From Ottowia sp. (GTDB taxonomy: Bacteria; Pseudomonadota; Gammaproteobacteria; Burkholderiales; Burkholderiaceae_C), in the NCBI RefSeq assembly GCF_016703145.1, contig NZ_JADJCO010000005.1, positions 620,001 through 684,000 on the forward strand: a stretch of DNA of 64,000 bases, read 5' to 3'. A program made the position numbers and the translations under genes. Position 1 is the first letter of the stretch. Every line of letters starts with the position of its first letter. The notes under the pieces were generated by a model. The model ran no database searches, was not told the origin of the DNA, and saw only the letters and a program-made list of their open reading frames with translations. This document shows, piece after piece, positions 30,741 through 38,560 of this stretch.

Positions 30741-32519
30741 TCAGCCCCACAGCTTCTCAAGATCAACGTCCTCACTGTCCGGTTGCTTCGCCTTCTGCAG
30801 CCGCTCTACCTGCAGGAGCATCGGCAGATCGAAGGCTGTCCCGGTCACAACGCAGCATCCCTGCGACAAGCCAGGGATCAAGCTGCGCGACAGGCTGTCG
30901 AGCGTCGTGATCGTGTTGTCGATCAGGAAGAGGTCGCGCTCGTTTACTAGACGGTGAATGAAGAAATTGTGGATTTGCGACACGATCGTCGGCGAGATGT
31001 CCGCTGGACGCTGGCTGGCCACCGTGATGAAGACGCCGAACTTCCGGCCCTCCTTGATGATCTCCTCGAACTGTTCGAGCCTGTAGTCCTTCCAGCTTTC
31101 ACTCTCCCGATTCGACTGCTGCGACAGGATGTTGTGAGCCTCGTCGATGATTAGGTGCATCGTCTTGTCCGGCGGCGTACCTACTGTCTCGCGGTGCGTG
31201 TTGTAGTAGTGCTTCGCGAACAACAACGGCAACACCTTCTTTGTCTCGTTGTTGCAGCGCCGCATCGAAATCACCGTAACCAGACTGTCAATCGGCGCAC
31301 CTAGTCCGACGGTGAGCACCCGTCGAAGGCTCACGAGCGACGACTCGACTCGCTTCAGAAGAGGCTGAATGTGGTCGAACTGGACGTAGCCGTTGATCAA
31401 GTCACTGATCAACTGAAGATTCGCTCGCAGGACAAGTTGGTCGAACGCGTCGAGATTTCCCGCGTCAACTGTCTCAACGGTAGGGGCAATTGCCGCGTCA
31501 TAGCTCGTGCCATCTTGGTCGAACCACCAGTTACCGCTGACGAACTTGTTCTGTTGGGAATGCCAGTTAACCCCCTTTAGCAAGTCTTCCAACGCCTTGT
31601 TCTGAACAGTCCTCGCAACCGACCTCATCAGGTCGAGAGTCGCAGCCTTCGGCTGACCTGCGCAGAAAGCGTCCCGGAACTTCTTTTTGGTGTACGCCGT
31701 CAGTGAGCCAGGGTTCGCCTCATATCGGCGGCGTCCTTCGATCACACGATTAAGGAACGGTCGTTGCGTGTTCGTCGTTGCTTGGAAGAGGAGCGACAGA
31801 GTTTCCAAGTCCCAGAACTCGTTAGCTTCGAGCGGGAATCGGGCTACAGGTTGCTCGCCCTCCTTAGGGGCTCGCGTCGATAGCGCGTACACCATCTTAG
31901 TGTTTGCAGGCGCCAGCTGCTGTCCCGTGTACTCACCATTGAAGTCGAGGAGAACGAATCGGCTCTTCCCTTGAATCGCGTCAAGCTTCTGCTCGAAAAG
32001 GACCGTGTAGAGCTTTGCCAGCGTGTTCGACTTCCCGCTCCCCGTGTTGCCGAAGATGCCAATGTGACTGTTGAAGAGCCGCTTCCATGGCAGGTTGACG
32101 GCGATCTCCTCTTTGAGCATCGTCCCTATGCGGAAGTCACCGCCGGTGCCTTGCCGATCGAAGATCGACGCTATCCGCTCCTCTTGGATGAGGATAGCCG
32201 GGTCGTGGATCATCGGCATGTACTTGATGCCCTGCTTGAAGCCATCAACATCGAAGAACCCGATCGGTCGCGCCTCAACCTTGCGAACGTAACGGACCTT
32301 GCCATCCGTCGCTTCCACGCGGCTTTCGTCAAGGTACTCACCTTCGACGATACACACGATCTCGCGGAAGCCCCGCTGAATCGACAGATACTCCCGAATG
32401 GACACGCCCTTGAACTTCTCGCCCTTGTAGAACAGCGTCTCTTGGTTCGATTCGTCGTCAATCCGAAGCGTGATCCTGATTCCCTGAACGGCGATGACTT
32501 CCCCGACGCGGATGGTCAT
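30741..32519 (-). CDS. herA: HerA-type DNA translocase of a SIR2-HerA defence system
   Basis: A 592-residue HerA/FtsK-superfamily ATPase. An N-terminal HAS-barrel-like region (RVGEVIAVQGIRITLRID) is followed by Walker A GIFGNTGSGKSNTLAKL at about residue 155, VLLDFNGEY, Walker B HLIIDEAHNIL and an arginine-finger/sensor segment FGVFITVASQRPADISPTI. Its ATG overlaps the stop of the SIR2 gene (ATGA). In known SIR2-HerA pairs the two proteins form a large complex that depletes NAD+ and/or cleaves DNA on phage infection. Closeness to those homologues is inferred from architecture only. Confidence 0.88.
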   Translation of the reverse strand: MTIRVGEVIAVQGIRITLRIDDESNQETLFYKGEKFKGVSIREYLSIQRGFREIVCIVEGEYLDESRVEATDGKVRYVRKVEARPIGFFDVDGFKQGIKYMPMIHDPAILIQEERIASIFDRQGTGGDFRIGTMLKEEIAVNLPWKRLFNSHIGIFGNTGSGKSNTLAKLYTVLFEQKLDAIQGKSRFVLLDFNGEYTGQQLAPANTKMVYALSTRAPKEGEQPVARFPLEANEFWDLETLSLLFQATTNTQRPFLNRVIEGRRRYEANPGSLTAYTKKKFRDAFCAGQPKAATLDLMRSVARTVQNKALEDLLKGVNWHSQQNKFVSGNWWFDQDGTSYDAAIAPTVETVDAGNLDAFDQLVLRANLQLISDLINGYVQFDHIQPLLKRVESSLVSLRRVLTVGLGAPIDSLVTVISMRRCNNETKKVLPLLFAKHYYNTHRETVGTPPDKTMHLIIDEAHNILSQQSNRESESWKDYRLEQFEEIIKEGRKFGVFITVASQRPADISPTIVSQIHNFFIHRLVNERDLFLIDNTITTLDSLSRSLIPGLSQGCCVVTGTAFDLPMLLQVERLQKAKQPDSEDVDLEKLWG

Positions 32520-33694
32520 TTGAGAGCCTCTGACGCCGCCGCAGCTTGTCCTTGGCCTTCGCCGTTCTGGCCCTTCGCACTGCTATCGCCCGCTACCGTG
32601 CTCCGCAGGCTAAGAACCCGGGTATTGAACTCGGTGAAAGTCATCGGCGTATCACCGTCAAGGACCAAGCATTTGACGTTGGCGTACTGCCCGAAGTGTG
32701 AAGTCAGCTTCTGGTACGACCGTTGGCTGTAGCAGCAGACAAAAACTTGCAGGCTCGGATTCGACAGCGACCGCTTCACCAGATTTAGGATGTGCTCATC
32801 GGCGAATGAAAAGCCGAACGTCACCAGCACGGCATTTGGTCGCTCCAGCTCGTAGCTTAGGAGCCGGAGCATCTGGTAGTAGTGCTCCTCGTAGACCGTC
32901 TGATGGAACTTCCACTTCGTTGGGTTGACGATCGGCACTTGCTCATAAGCGGCTCGAAAGGCTTGCAGTTCATCGTCAGTGAAGTCTGGCGTCGGAACGT
33001 CTGAGAGCTTGCCTTCCTTTGCTCGCAGTGCAACCGAAAATGTAGCCAGCTTGGCCTGAGCAGCATCGTCGAGCAACCCTTTGAGGTTTTGGTTGTAGTC
33101 AACTGCTATACCGCGAGCGGTCTCCCTCCAGTAGACCGAGCCATGCAGGTGGATGAGATTGATCTGCGGCACGCTAGTGACGTGTCGATCGAACACACCG
33201 CTATTGCACAGGAAGTTGTTGAAGTTCCGCGCTTCCAACAGCTTCGTGCGAAAGCCACGGGTACCATCGTTCAAGACAAAGTCACGTGTGCCCTCCTGAA
33301 GCATCTCATCGGCGACAAGGGGGACACAGCCGTCGTAGTTGGTGGTGAAGACATTACATCGCCGATCCTGAGCCGGCCGTCTTTGAACCATCGTCAGCAG
33401 CGTCTGCAAAAAGGTTCGATAGTTCGCGAGGACAGCCTTGCCTGCCTCATCGGTCACATTCGCAACGGCGAATCTCTGAGCCGGCAGGATGCACTCGAGG
33501 TAGTAGTGCATGAACAGTGGTGTGTAGCGCTTGTCGCTCGTGTTCGTCATGTGGGCGCCCAGTTCCTCCACTGACCACCGCGTACCATCTTCCTTGACCA
33601 ACTCGAGTTCCAAGGTCGGAAAGAGCCCACTTGACGCGCCGGACCCGATCAAGAAGTTCACGCCCTTGTTGTAAATGTCTCCGACTGGAATCAC
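32516..33694 (-). CDS. SIR2-family NADase partner of HerA
   Basis: A 392-residue SIR2-like protein. NAD-binding motifs are FLIGSGASSG (residues ~14-23), FTTNYDG (about residue 118) and the catalytic-type IHLHGSVYW (His at about residue 181). The C-terminal part has VLVTFGFSFADEHIL and VFVCCYSQRS. It starts at GTG 33694 with GGAGGT about 8 nt upstream. It is the first gene of a two-gene operon with herA and is expected to be the NAD-consuming effector in phage defence. Confidence 0.88.
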   Translation of the reverse strand: MIPVGDIYNKGVNFLIGSGASSGLFPTLELELVKEDGTRWSVEELGAHMTNTSDKRYTPLFMHYYLECILPAQRFAVANVTDEAGKAVLANYRTFLQTLLTMVQRRPAQDRRCNVFTTNYDGCVPLVADEMLQEGTRDFVLNDGTRGFRTKLLEARNFNNFLCNSGVFDRHVTSVPQINLIHLHGSVYWRETARGIAVDYNQNLKGLLDDAAQAKLATFSVALRAKEGKLSDVPTPDFTDDELQAFRAAYEQVPIVNPTKWKFHQTVYEEHYYQMLRLLSYELERPNAVLVTFGFSFADEHILNLVKRSLSNPSLQVFVCCYSQRSYQKLTSHFGQYANVKCLVLDGDTPMTFTEFNTRVLSLRSTVAGDSSAKGQNGEGQGQAAAASEALK

Positions 33695-34090
33695 GAGCTA
33701 CCTCCAAAATTGCTAAGCGCAGAGCTGACGCGGCCTGTTTCGCATTCTTTGCGCCTTGAATTCTCTCAGGGAGTCTTCTCGCGGGTCTGCTGGGCGCAGG
33801 ACCAGTGAAGCCGAAGGCGACAGCCGGCGGCGTAAGCCAGCTAGTTAGGACTGGTCAGCCCCTGGTACCCGCTCGTGCCAAAGCGTGCTATCGCTCCGGT
33901 ACCGCACAGCGCGGGTTGACGACACTAGCCTGCGCATAGTGAGGTGCAACCCGATCTCGGGCAAGCTGCGCATGGCGAAGGCAGTACGACGACAAACCAT
34001 CTGGCCGACACTTTTGGGGCCAAAGTCATCGTTCCCGGGCGCACCTGCAGCGCCTAGAGTTCTCCTCAGACGCAGCCCAGGAGCCGCCTG
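33695..34090. other. Divergent intergenic region SIR2 / alpA
   Basis: 396 bp between divergent genes, no coding sequence supported on either strand. It must contain promoters for SIR2-herA (minus) and alpA (plus). A CCTAGAGTT element at 34053-34061 is shared with two other element promoters. Confidence 0.5.
34053..34061 (+). promoter_or_regulatory. Shared CCTAGAGTT element, upstream of alpA
   Basis: The 9-mer lies 29 bp before the alpA ATG. The same 9-mer, same orientation, occurs at 37911 and 55672, also upstream of element genes. TAGAGT could serve as a -10 box. Confidence 0.35.
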
Positions 34091-34321
34091 ATGAGCCAGA
34101 CGCAGACCCAGCCGATACCGCCTGCCGCCGAGGTGCAGCCCGCCGTGTTCGTCCGCATGGCTGCCGTCGTGCGCATGACCGGACTCGGCCGGTCGACGAT
34201 CTACCGGCTGATGGCCGAGGACAAGTTCCCGTCGCCGGTGCGACTGGCCAAGCGCGCCGTGGCGTGGCGCCGCATTGACCTTGAGCAGTGGAGCGCCGGC
34301 CGGCCGACCGTGTCGCACTAA
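34091..34321 (+). CDS. alpA: AlpA-family regulator
   Basis: A 76-residue AlpA/MerR-like helix-turn-helix protein: VRMAAVVRMTGLGRSTIYRL, FPSPVRLAKRAVAWRRIDLEQW. AlpA proteins control integrase and excision genes of prophages and ICEs, and often also serve as excisionases. It lies at the tRNA-proximal end, as in related islands. CTCCTCAG lies upstream and the RBS is weak (AGGAGCC). Confidence 0.88.
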   Translation: MSQTQTQPIPPAAEVQPAVFVRMAAVVRMTGLGRSTIYRLMAEDKFPSPVRLAKRAVAWRRIDLEQWSAGRPTVSH

Positions 34322-34360
34322 CACCCTCGCCGCGAGAGAACCCCTCGCAAGCGTTCCGAC

Positions 34361-34666
34361 CTACGCCGACATCGACAGCTTCATCACGGCGCCGATCAGC
34401 AACATTGCGGCAAGCACCTTGCCCCAGCGCCAGGTCGTGAACCAGTAGCGGTGGTTGACCCACAGCGCGCGGTGCAGTCGACCGAGCCCGAGCAGGACGG
34501 CCAACGCCGTGACGAACGGACCGACCAGGCCTGCGGGCCCAGGCACTTGCCGGATAAACAGCACCCACATCAGCGGCCAGGCGACCGCATCGAGGGCCGC
34601 AAGCACGCGCCGGCCGGGCCAGTCAGGCGCGTCCGGCCGGGGTTCGCGAGCAACCAGCAGCCACAT
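34361..34666 (-). CDS. Small membrane protein of the conjugative element
   Basis: A 101-residue protein with hydrophobic segments at about residues 29-42, 46-60 and 80-98, starting MWLLVAREPRPDAPDWPGR. The ATG has GGAGG about 6 nt upstream. No family function is recognised. It follows the parB remnant on the same strand. Confidence 0.6.
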   Translation of the reverse strand: MWLLVAREPRPDAPDWPGRRVLAALDAVAWPLMWVLFIRQVPGPAGLVGPFVTALAVLLGLGRLHRALWVNHRYWFTTWRWGKVLAAMLLIGAVMKLSMSA

Positions 34667-34678
34667 GAATCCTCCGAC

Positions 34679-34719
34679 CCGGATCGCGCGGGCGGGTTCA
34701 ACCCGCCCGCGCGATCCGG
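34679..34719. repeat. 41-bp near-perfect palindrome
   Basis: 20-bp perfect arms (left arm 34679-34698, beginning CCGGATCGCGCGGG) around a single central C at 34699. There is no T-run on either side, so it is not a standard intrinsic terminator. It spans the last codons of the truncated parB and the leader of the membrane-protein gene. It could be a cruciform, a partition or processing site, or an attenuator. Confidence 0.75.
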
Positions 34720-34844
34720 TCAGCCTGCGCCTCGATCAGCGCCGCCAGTTCCTCGACCTGACCGACCGAGTGGCGTCGAACGTTGAATCGCGACGGCACC
34801 AGGCTGGCCAGCCGCACCGAGAGCAACTCCTTCGTGGGTTCCAT
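34698..34844 (-). pseudogene. parB: Truncated ParB-family N-terminus
   Basis: 48 codons starting MEPTKELLSVRLASLVPSRF, then NVRRHSVGQVEELAALIEAQ, the start of a ParB/Spo0J nuclease domain. Homologues continue with hundreds of residues; here the frame ends a few codons later (ADRIARAG) inside a 41-bp palindrome. It is probably a deletion remnant of the element's parB, less likely a deliberate short peptide. Confidence 0.65.
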
Positions 34845-35428
34845 GATGATGAACTCCATTGGTTGATGACACTTCGCGACCGTCCCTCGACAACGCATCA
34901 CGGCGGCACCCCTGGCCAGGAAAACGCCCAGGTTTTGAACGGCACGGCAACTTCCCGTAAACGGCGCCGTGCCCCATCGCTGCCTTCAAGATCAACTTGC
35001 ATCAATACCTCCTCTGCCTTCCGGTTCCCAAAAACCGCCTGCCCTGTTTTCCGAGGGAGCCGGATTGGCTGTTGATCCCCGGGCGTTGGGTTGAGCGGAC
35101 TGCTGCCCCGCATTCGTCGGTCGCCGTGCGACACCGACAGCGCCGCGAACAAGCGCGGACGCAAGGGCACCGTGGAATAGCTGGGAGGGGACCGCCGCAG
35201 GCGGGAGGGCACCGGCCTATGCCGCGAAAGGCCCTTGCGACGGCGCGCGCGACGCTACGGTTCGCACATCGGGCGGCCGATGAACGCAGGGGCACTCAAC
35301 ATCACCGCCGACGCCGAGATTGGCGCTCAAGAGGTTGCGTGCTAGTCGCGTATTAGCCCATCGTCCCACATACGATCGCTTACCAAAAACTTCAACGTAG
35401 AGGTGGACAGCGCGACATCTCTTGGAGT
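34845..35428. other. Gap without a supported gene
   Basis: About 580 bp between the parB remnant and the LuxR operon. Open frames here (for example minus strand 34898-35212) have Arg/Pro/Ser-rich composition and no recognisable motifs. No repeat, RNA or terminator was identified. It may be decayed sequence left by the same deletion that truncated parB. Confidence 0.4.
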
Positions 35429-35449
35429 CTTCTACAACCTGTGTAGAAG
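35429..35449. promoter_or_regulatory. 21-bp palindrome, possible lux box
   Basis: CTTCTACA-ACCTG-TGTAGAAG, perfect 8-bp arms, 75 bp upstream of the first ORF of the luxR operon. Size and dyad symmetry are those of a LuxR-type operator, though the bases differ from the classical lux box. Confidence 0.4.
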
Positions 35450-35523
35450 CCCGTCCTATGCGGGCCACCACAAGCCGCCTGTCCGAGCGGATCGTGTAGT
35501 CCCTTTCATTGCTTGGAGCAGGT

Positions 35524-35664
35524 ATGCGCCGGTTCCCCGAGGCGCCAGCCGCAGCCGTTGCGGCATTGAATGCGCCACAGTTGTTCGATGAATGTCGCAT
35601 GGCGACGACGTCTCGACGCGTGCCCGGGCCAATCCAAGCGAGGGGCATTCGGTGGACCGCGTGA
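35524..35664 (+). CDS. Possible 46-residue leader ORF
   Basis: Starts MRRFPEAPAAAVAALNAPQL and continues to a TGA that overlaps a GTG start of the next ORF. GGAGC lies about 6 nt before the ATG. The first 25 residues look protein-like, the rest is less convincing. No homology recognised. Confidence 0.3.
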   Translation: MRRFPEAPAAAVAALNAPQLFDECRMATTSRRVPGPIQARGIRWTA

Positions 35665-36002
35665 CACGCCCTGGCCTGCCACGGCGTGTCGTGCCGGTAG
35701 AAGCCATGGGGACGGCGACCAACGGGGCAGCGTCCAAGGGCGCTCGGACCCTAAGCGCCGAAGGCCGGAGGGGGGAAGTCCGGTTCTTCCTACAACGCGT
35801 TGCAGGAGGTCTCTATGTCGAGCGAGAAGAAATCCCCCGGCGTGGGCTGCGAACGCAGCAGTCCGTCCAGTTCGCGGACGCGGAGCACTTCAGGCGATGG
35901 TGCGACAACGACCCCATCCGCTTCGAGCACCCGCTACTCCACGTCAGCCTCAAGCGAGACGCCGACGAACTCTGGCGAAGCATCGACGCCGGCGAACCCT
36001 GA
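35652..36002 (+). CDS. Conserved-looking hypothetical protein overlapping luxR
   Basis: About 116 residues from GTG 35652 (ATG 35706 is an alternative). The second half has balanced, aromatic-rich composition (GEVRFFLQRVAGGLYVEREE, HFRRWCDNDPIRFEHPLLHV, LKRDADELWR) and is probably a real domain. The last ~190 bp are also the 5' end of luxR in another frame. Function unknown; coupled expression with the LuxR regulator is likely. Confidence 0.55.
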   Translation: MDRVTRPGLPRRVVPVEAMGTATNGAASKGARTLSAEGRRGEVRFFLQRVAGGLYVEREEIPRRGLRTQQSVQFADAEHFRRWCDNDPIRFEHPLLHVSLKRDADELWRSIDAGEP

Positions 36003-36765
36003 GAAATCGGCGCTGGCGCGGATCGTCGCGGCTGCCAACTACACCGAGCACGTGGCAGCCATCGCCGAACGCATCGGCGAAGCCAGGGACCAGGCCATGG
36101 TTCACGCGCTGCTCGCCGAAGGCGTCCATGCGCTCGGCGCCGAGCACGCGGTCTTCGTGAGCTTCATCCGCGACAACGCAGATCTGTCCGCCTGCCGCTT
36201 CATGCTGGTGTGCGAGCCTGACTGGTGCCAGCGATACCTTGAAGCCGGCTGCTTCGCCCACGACCCGTGGCTGGCCTACGCGGCGCACCATTCGGAGCCG
36301 ATCCCGGCCAGTTCACTGCCAGTGCTGGACGCCGAGGGCCAGCGAGTGATCGCGCTGGCTCAGCAGAATGGCTTTGCATCTGCTGCCCTCGTGCCGGCCC
36401 ACTCCGGCGCCGGCCACTCGCGGATCAGCCTGCTGTGTCTTGGATCGACCCAGCCACACTTCTTCGACGGCGAAGGGTTTGGCCGCTTCCGCCTCGGAGC
36501 CCGCCTGCTCGCTGCCGAGTTGCACGACTGGTGGCTGGCCCGAATCCGGCGCGAGCTGATCGTCAAGGCCCGCATCACGCAGGCTGACCTTGAGTTGCTC
36601 CGGCACGAGCATCAGGGCCACAGCAGCAAGCGCATCGCGGCCGAACTGCACGTCAGCAAGAGCTCGATCAACTCCCGCTTCCAGCGCATGAACATGAAGC
36701 TGGGGGTGCCGAACCGCCGGCTGGCCGCGCGCCTTGCCGTCGAGTGCGGCCTGCTGATCGGCTAA
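35815..36765 (+). CDS. LuxR-family regulator with autoinducer-binding-type domain
   Basis: A 316-residue protein if started at ATG 35815, which has a strong AGGAGG six bases upstream. Residues 1-62 are Ser/Thr-rich and read through the overlapping upstream ORF. Residues ~70-235 resemble the autoinducer-binding fold (FMLVCEPDWCQRYLEAGCF, DPWLAYAAHHSEPIP). Residues ~250-310 are a C-terminal HTH (HQGHSSKRIAAELHVSKSSI). No luxI-type synthase is nearby, so it may be a solo LuxR controlling transfer. Confidence 0.78.
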   Translation: MSSEKKSPGVGCERSSPSSSRTRSTSGDGATTTPSASSTRYSTSASSETPTNSGEASTPANPEKSALARIVAAANYTEHVAAIAERIGEARDQAMVHALLAEGVHALGAEHAVFVSFIRDNADLSACRFMLVCEPDWCQRYLEAGCFAHDPWLAYAAHHSEPIPASSLPVLDAEGQRVIALAQQNGFASAALVPAHSGAGHSRISLLCLGSTQPHFFDGEGFGRFRLGARLLAAELHDWWLARIRRELIVKARITQADLELLRHEHQGHSSKRIAAELHVSKSSINSRFQRMNMKLGVPNRRLAARLAVECGLLIG

Positions 36766-36777
36766 GTCGCGGCGGCT

Positions 36778-37887
36778 TCAGGCGTCGGTTGCCACGCCCG
36801 CACCGACACGCGCCAGTTGGTCCTGATTCAGCGAGTCGACCACCAGCGGCGCGATGCCATTCGACTTGGCCGTCCGTAGCGAGAGTCGGGCGGCTTGCCG
36901 TCGATCGAGGTAGTCAGTCAGCACGCTGGCGACCAGGCCAGCCAGCTCACGCAAGGACAATTCCCTCCATCGCTCGATCAAGCGGCCTTCCGGCGGTGGG
37001 CTCCACGAGGCGATCGCATCGACTGCATCCGATGGAGAAGCCCAGGCCGGCTCGTCTTCGATCCACCGGTTGACGCGCTCTTGGATTGGCGCCTCTAGCG
37101 GAGCCGCTGGCGCTGCGCCGAGTGCATCGGCCATCGATCCTGGCAACTGCAGCTCACCGACTTGAGCCTCGACATCGCCAATCCAGACGGGCCTCCGCGG
37201 ATCAACAGAACGTAGTCGTTGCAGCAACTGACTCTCGAACCAGGCCTGCGAGGGCTGCTTCGCATCACAGAACGAGATCGATCCACGCCGCCGCACCATC
37301 AGCGCTTCAACGTTGAGCACCTGGTGGCCAACGGTGGCCAGCGCGTTCAAGACGCGGTCGGCTTCGCACCCCAGCGACGTGGCGACCACACGGAACGTCG
37401 CCATCCTGGGCAGAACCTCCAGGCCGGCCTGCACCCAGCGGCGGTAGTTGATCCACCCTCCAGGGAGCACGTCGACGCTCCAGCCACGCCACCGAAGCGC
37501 GCGCGCGACAGGCAGGCTGTCGAGTCCGCCTCGTCCGCAGTACACGAGGATGGCCTGGTCCAACTTCAAGGGCGCAACGAGCGCGGCGAGCGAAGCCGGC
37601 AACTCGGCATCAGCTGCACTGTCCTGCGCCGCCAATGCTCGGTTTTGAGCGTCGGACTGCCCCGTCACCAGGGGCCTCTGGCTGACCACGGCGGGCGAGA
37701 ACTGCACCGCACCGGGGATGTGATCGTCCTCGTATTCCTCTCGTGTTCGCACATCGATGACGAGTGCGTAGTGCGAGAAGTCCTGCACCTCGATCGCATG
37801 GGGATGGAAGGCACCCGCAAGGGATTCGATCTCCGGCGGCTTGTTCGGCTTGCGCGCTCGATCCGATGATTCTTGACCCGAAGTCAT
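36778..37887 (-). CDS. MnmH/SelU-like rhodanese protein with degenerate P-loop
   Basis: A 369-residue protein laid out like tRNA 2-selenouridine synthase. The rhodanese domain has VIDVRTREEYEDDHIPGA and the active-site loop VYCGRGGLDSLP (Cys117). Then come LPGGWINYRRW and LNVEALMVRRRGS, which mirror the MnmH YRR and EGLAxHRGS motifs. At the Walker A position it reads VVATSLGCEADRV (about 167-179) with no GxGKT, so ATP/GTP use should be lost. It lies in the element core, divergent from the T4SS operon. A mobile-element paralogue with changed function is inferred. Confidence 0.65.
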   Translation of the reverse strand: MTSGQESSDRARKPNKPPEIESLAGAFHPHAIEVQDFSHYALVIDVRTREEYEDDHIPGAVQFSPAVVSQRPLVTGQSDAQNRALAAQDSAADAELPASLAALVAPLKLDQAILVYCGRGGLDSLPVARALRWRGWSVDVLPGGWINYRRWVQAGLEVLPRMATFRVVATSLGCEADRVLNALATVGHQVLNVEALMVRRRGSISFCDAKQPSQAWFESQLLQRLRSVDPRRPVWIGDVEAQVGELQLPGSMADALGAAPAAPLEAPIQERVNRWIEDEPAWASPSDAVDAIASWSPPPEGRLIERWRELSLRELAGLVASVLTDYLDRRQAARLSLRTAKSNGIAPLVVDSLNQDQLARVGAGVATDA

Positions 37888-37910
37888 CGCGTGAAGTGGT
37901 GGGTGGGGAA

Positions 37911-37919
37911 CCTAGAGTT
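37911..37919 (+). promoter_or_regulatory. Shared CCTAGAGTT element, upstream of the T4SS operon
   Basis: Located in the 99-bp divergent gap between the MnmH-like gene and the first T4SS-region gene, 67 bp before its ATG. Confidence 0.35.
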
Positions 37920-37986
37920 TGCGAACGGGGCGCGGTGGTGCCCCCTGACACGAAGCCCCTCGGTCTCCTCTACCCAAGGACCCGCC

Positions 37987-38550
37987 ATGGAAGCAAACAG
38001 CACTCTAGACCGGCCCCGCCGCGCTGCCAAGTGGGGGTTCCTGGCGCGGTTCGGCGTAGTACTTCTGGCGTTCGCCGCGCTGTTCGGCGCGAGCACACAG
38101 GCCCGCGCCGTGGACGGCTGCAAGGTGCTGCTGTGCCTGGCCGCCCCGAGCTGGCGCTCGATCCCCGAGTGCGTGCCGACGATTAACCAGTTGCACCGCG
38201 ACCTGGCGCGCGGCAAGCCCTTCCCGGTCTGCTCGATGGCCGGCGCCGGCAACTCGGCGAACAACACCTGGGCCAGCGCGCCCGGCTACTGCCCGCCGCA
38301 GTACACCCGCGTGTTCGACGGCGAGAGCGGGCCGATCTACTCCTGCGACTACGCCGGTGCCGTCACGGTAAACATCAACGGCGCACCGTTCACTCGCACC
38401 TGGTGGAACATGGGCGGCGACACGGTGACCGAGTACACCCCGGCCGCCAAGGCCCAGCTCGGCACCTGGGACACCAAGTTCGACGACGACTACGCCGCGT
38501 GGTTCGCCGCGCTGCCGCCGCCGGCTCCGGTCGCCGAGTCCGGCTACTGA
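37987..38550 (+). CDS. Exported cysteine-rich protein, first gene of the T4SS operon
   Basis: A 187-residue protein with an N-terminal signal (WGFLARFGVVLLAFAALFGA, cleavage near TQARA), then a mature part with six cysteines (CKVLLC, PECV, PVCSM, GYCPP, SCDY) and YTRVFDGESGPIY. It is likely periplasmic with disulfides. It starts ten bases upstream of the VirB1-like gene. Not recognised as a named VirB protein; probably an accessory of this T4SS subtype. Confidence 0.7.
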   Translation: MEANSTLDRPRRAAKWGFLARFGVVLLAFAALFGASTQARAVDGCKVLLCLAAPSWRSIPECVPTINQLHRDLARGKPFPVCSMAGAGNSANNTWASAPGYCPPQYTRVFDGESGPIYSCDYAGAVTVNINGAPFTRTWWNMGGDTVTEYTPAAKAQLGTWDTKFDDDYAAWFAALPPPAPVAESGY

Positions 38551-38560
38551 GGCATCCGCC

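Noticed and set aside
30476..30775. Possible integrase C-terminal remnant on the minus strand
   Set aside because: No Arg-His-Arg-Tyr motif or other recombinase signature; only a vague resemblance of the last residues. Kept as part of the gap description.
34898..35212. 104-codon minus-strand frame in the gap before the LuxR operon
   Set aside because: Ser/Pro/Arg-rich, no motif, no good RBS; judged non-coding.
35449..35465. Hairpin GCCCG/CGGGC after the LuxR palindrome
   Set aside because: Only 5-bp arms and no T-run; too weak to call a terminator.
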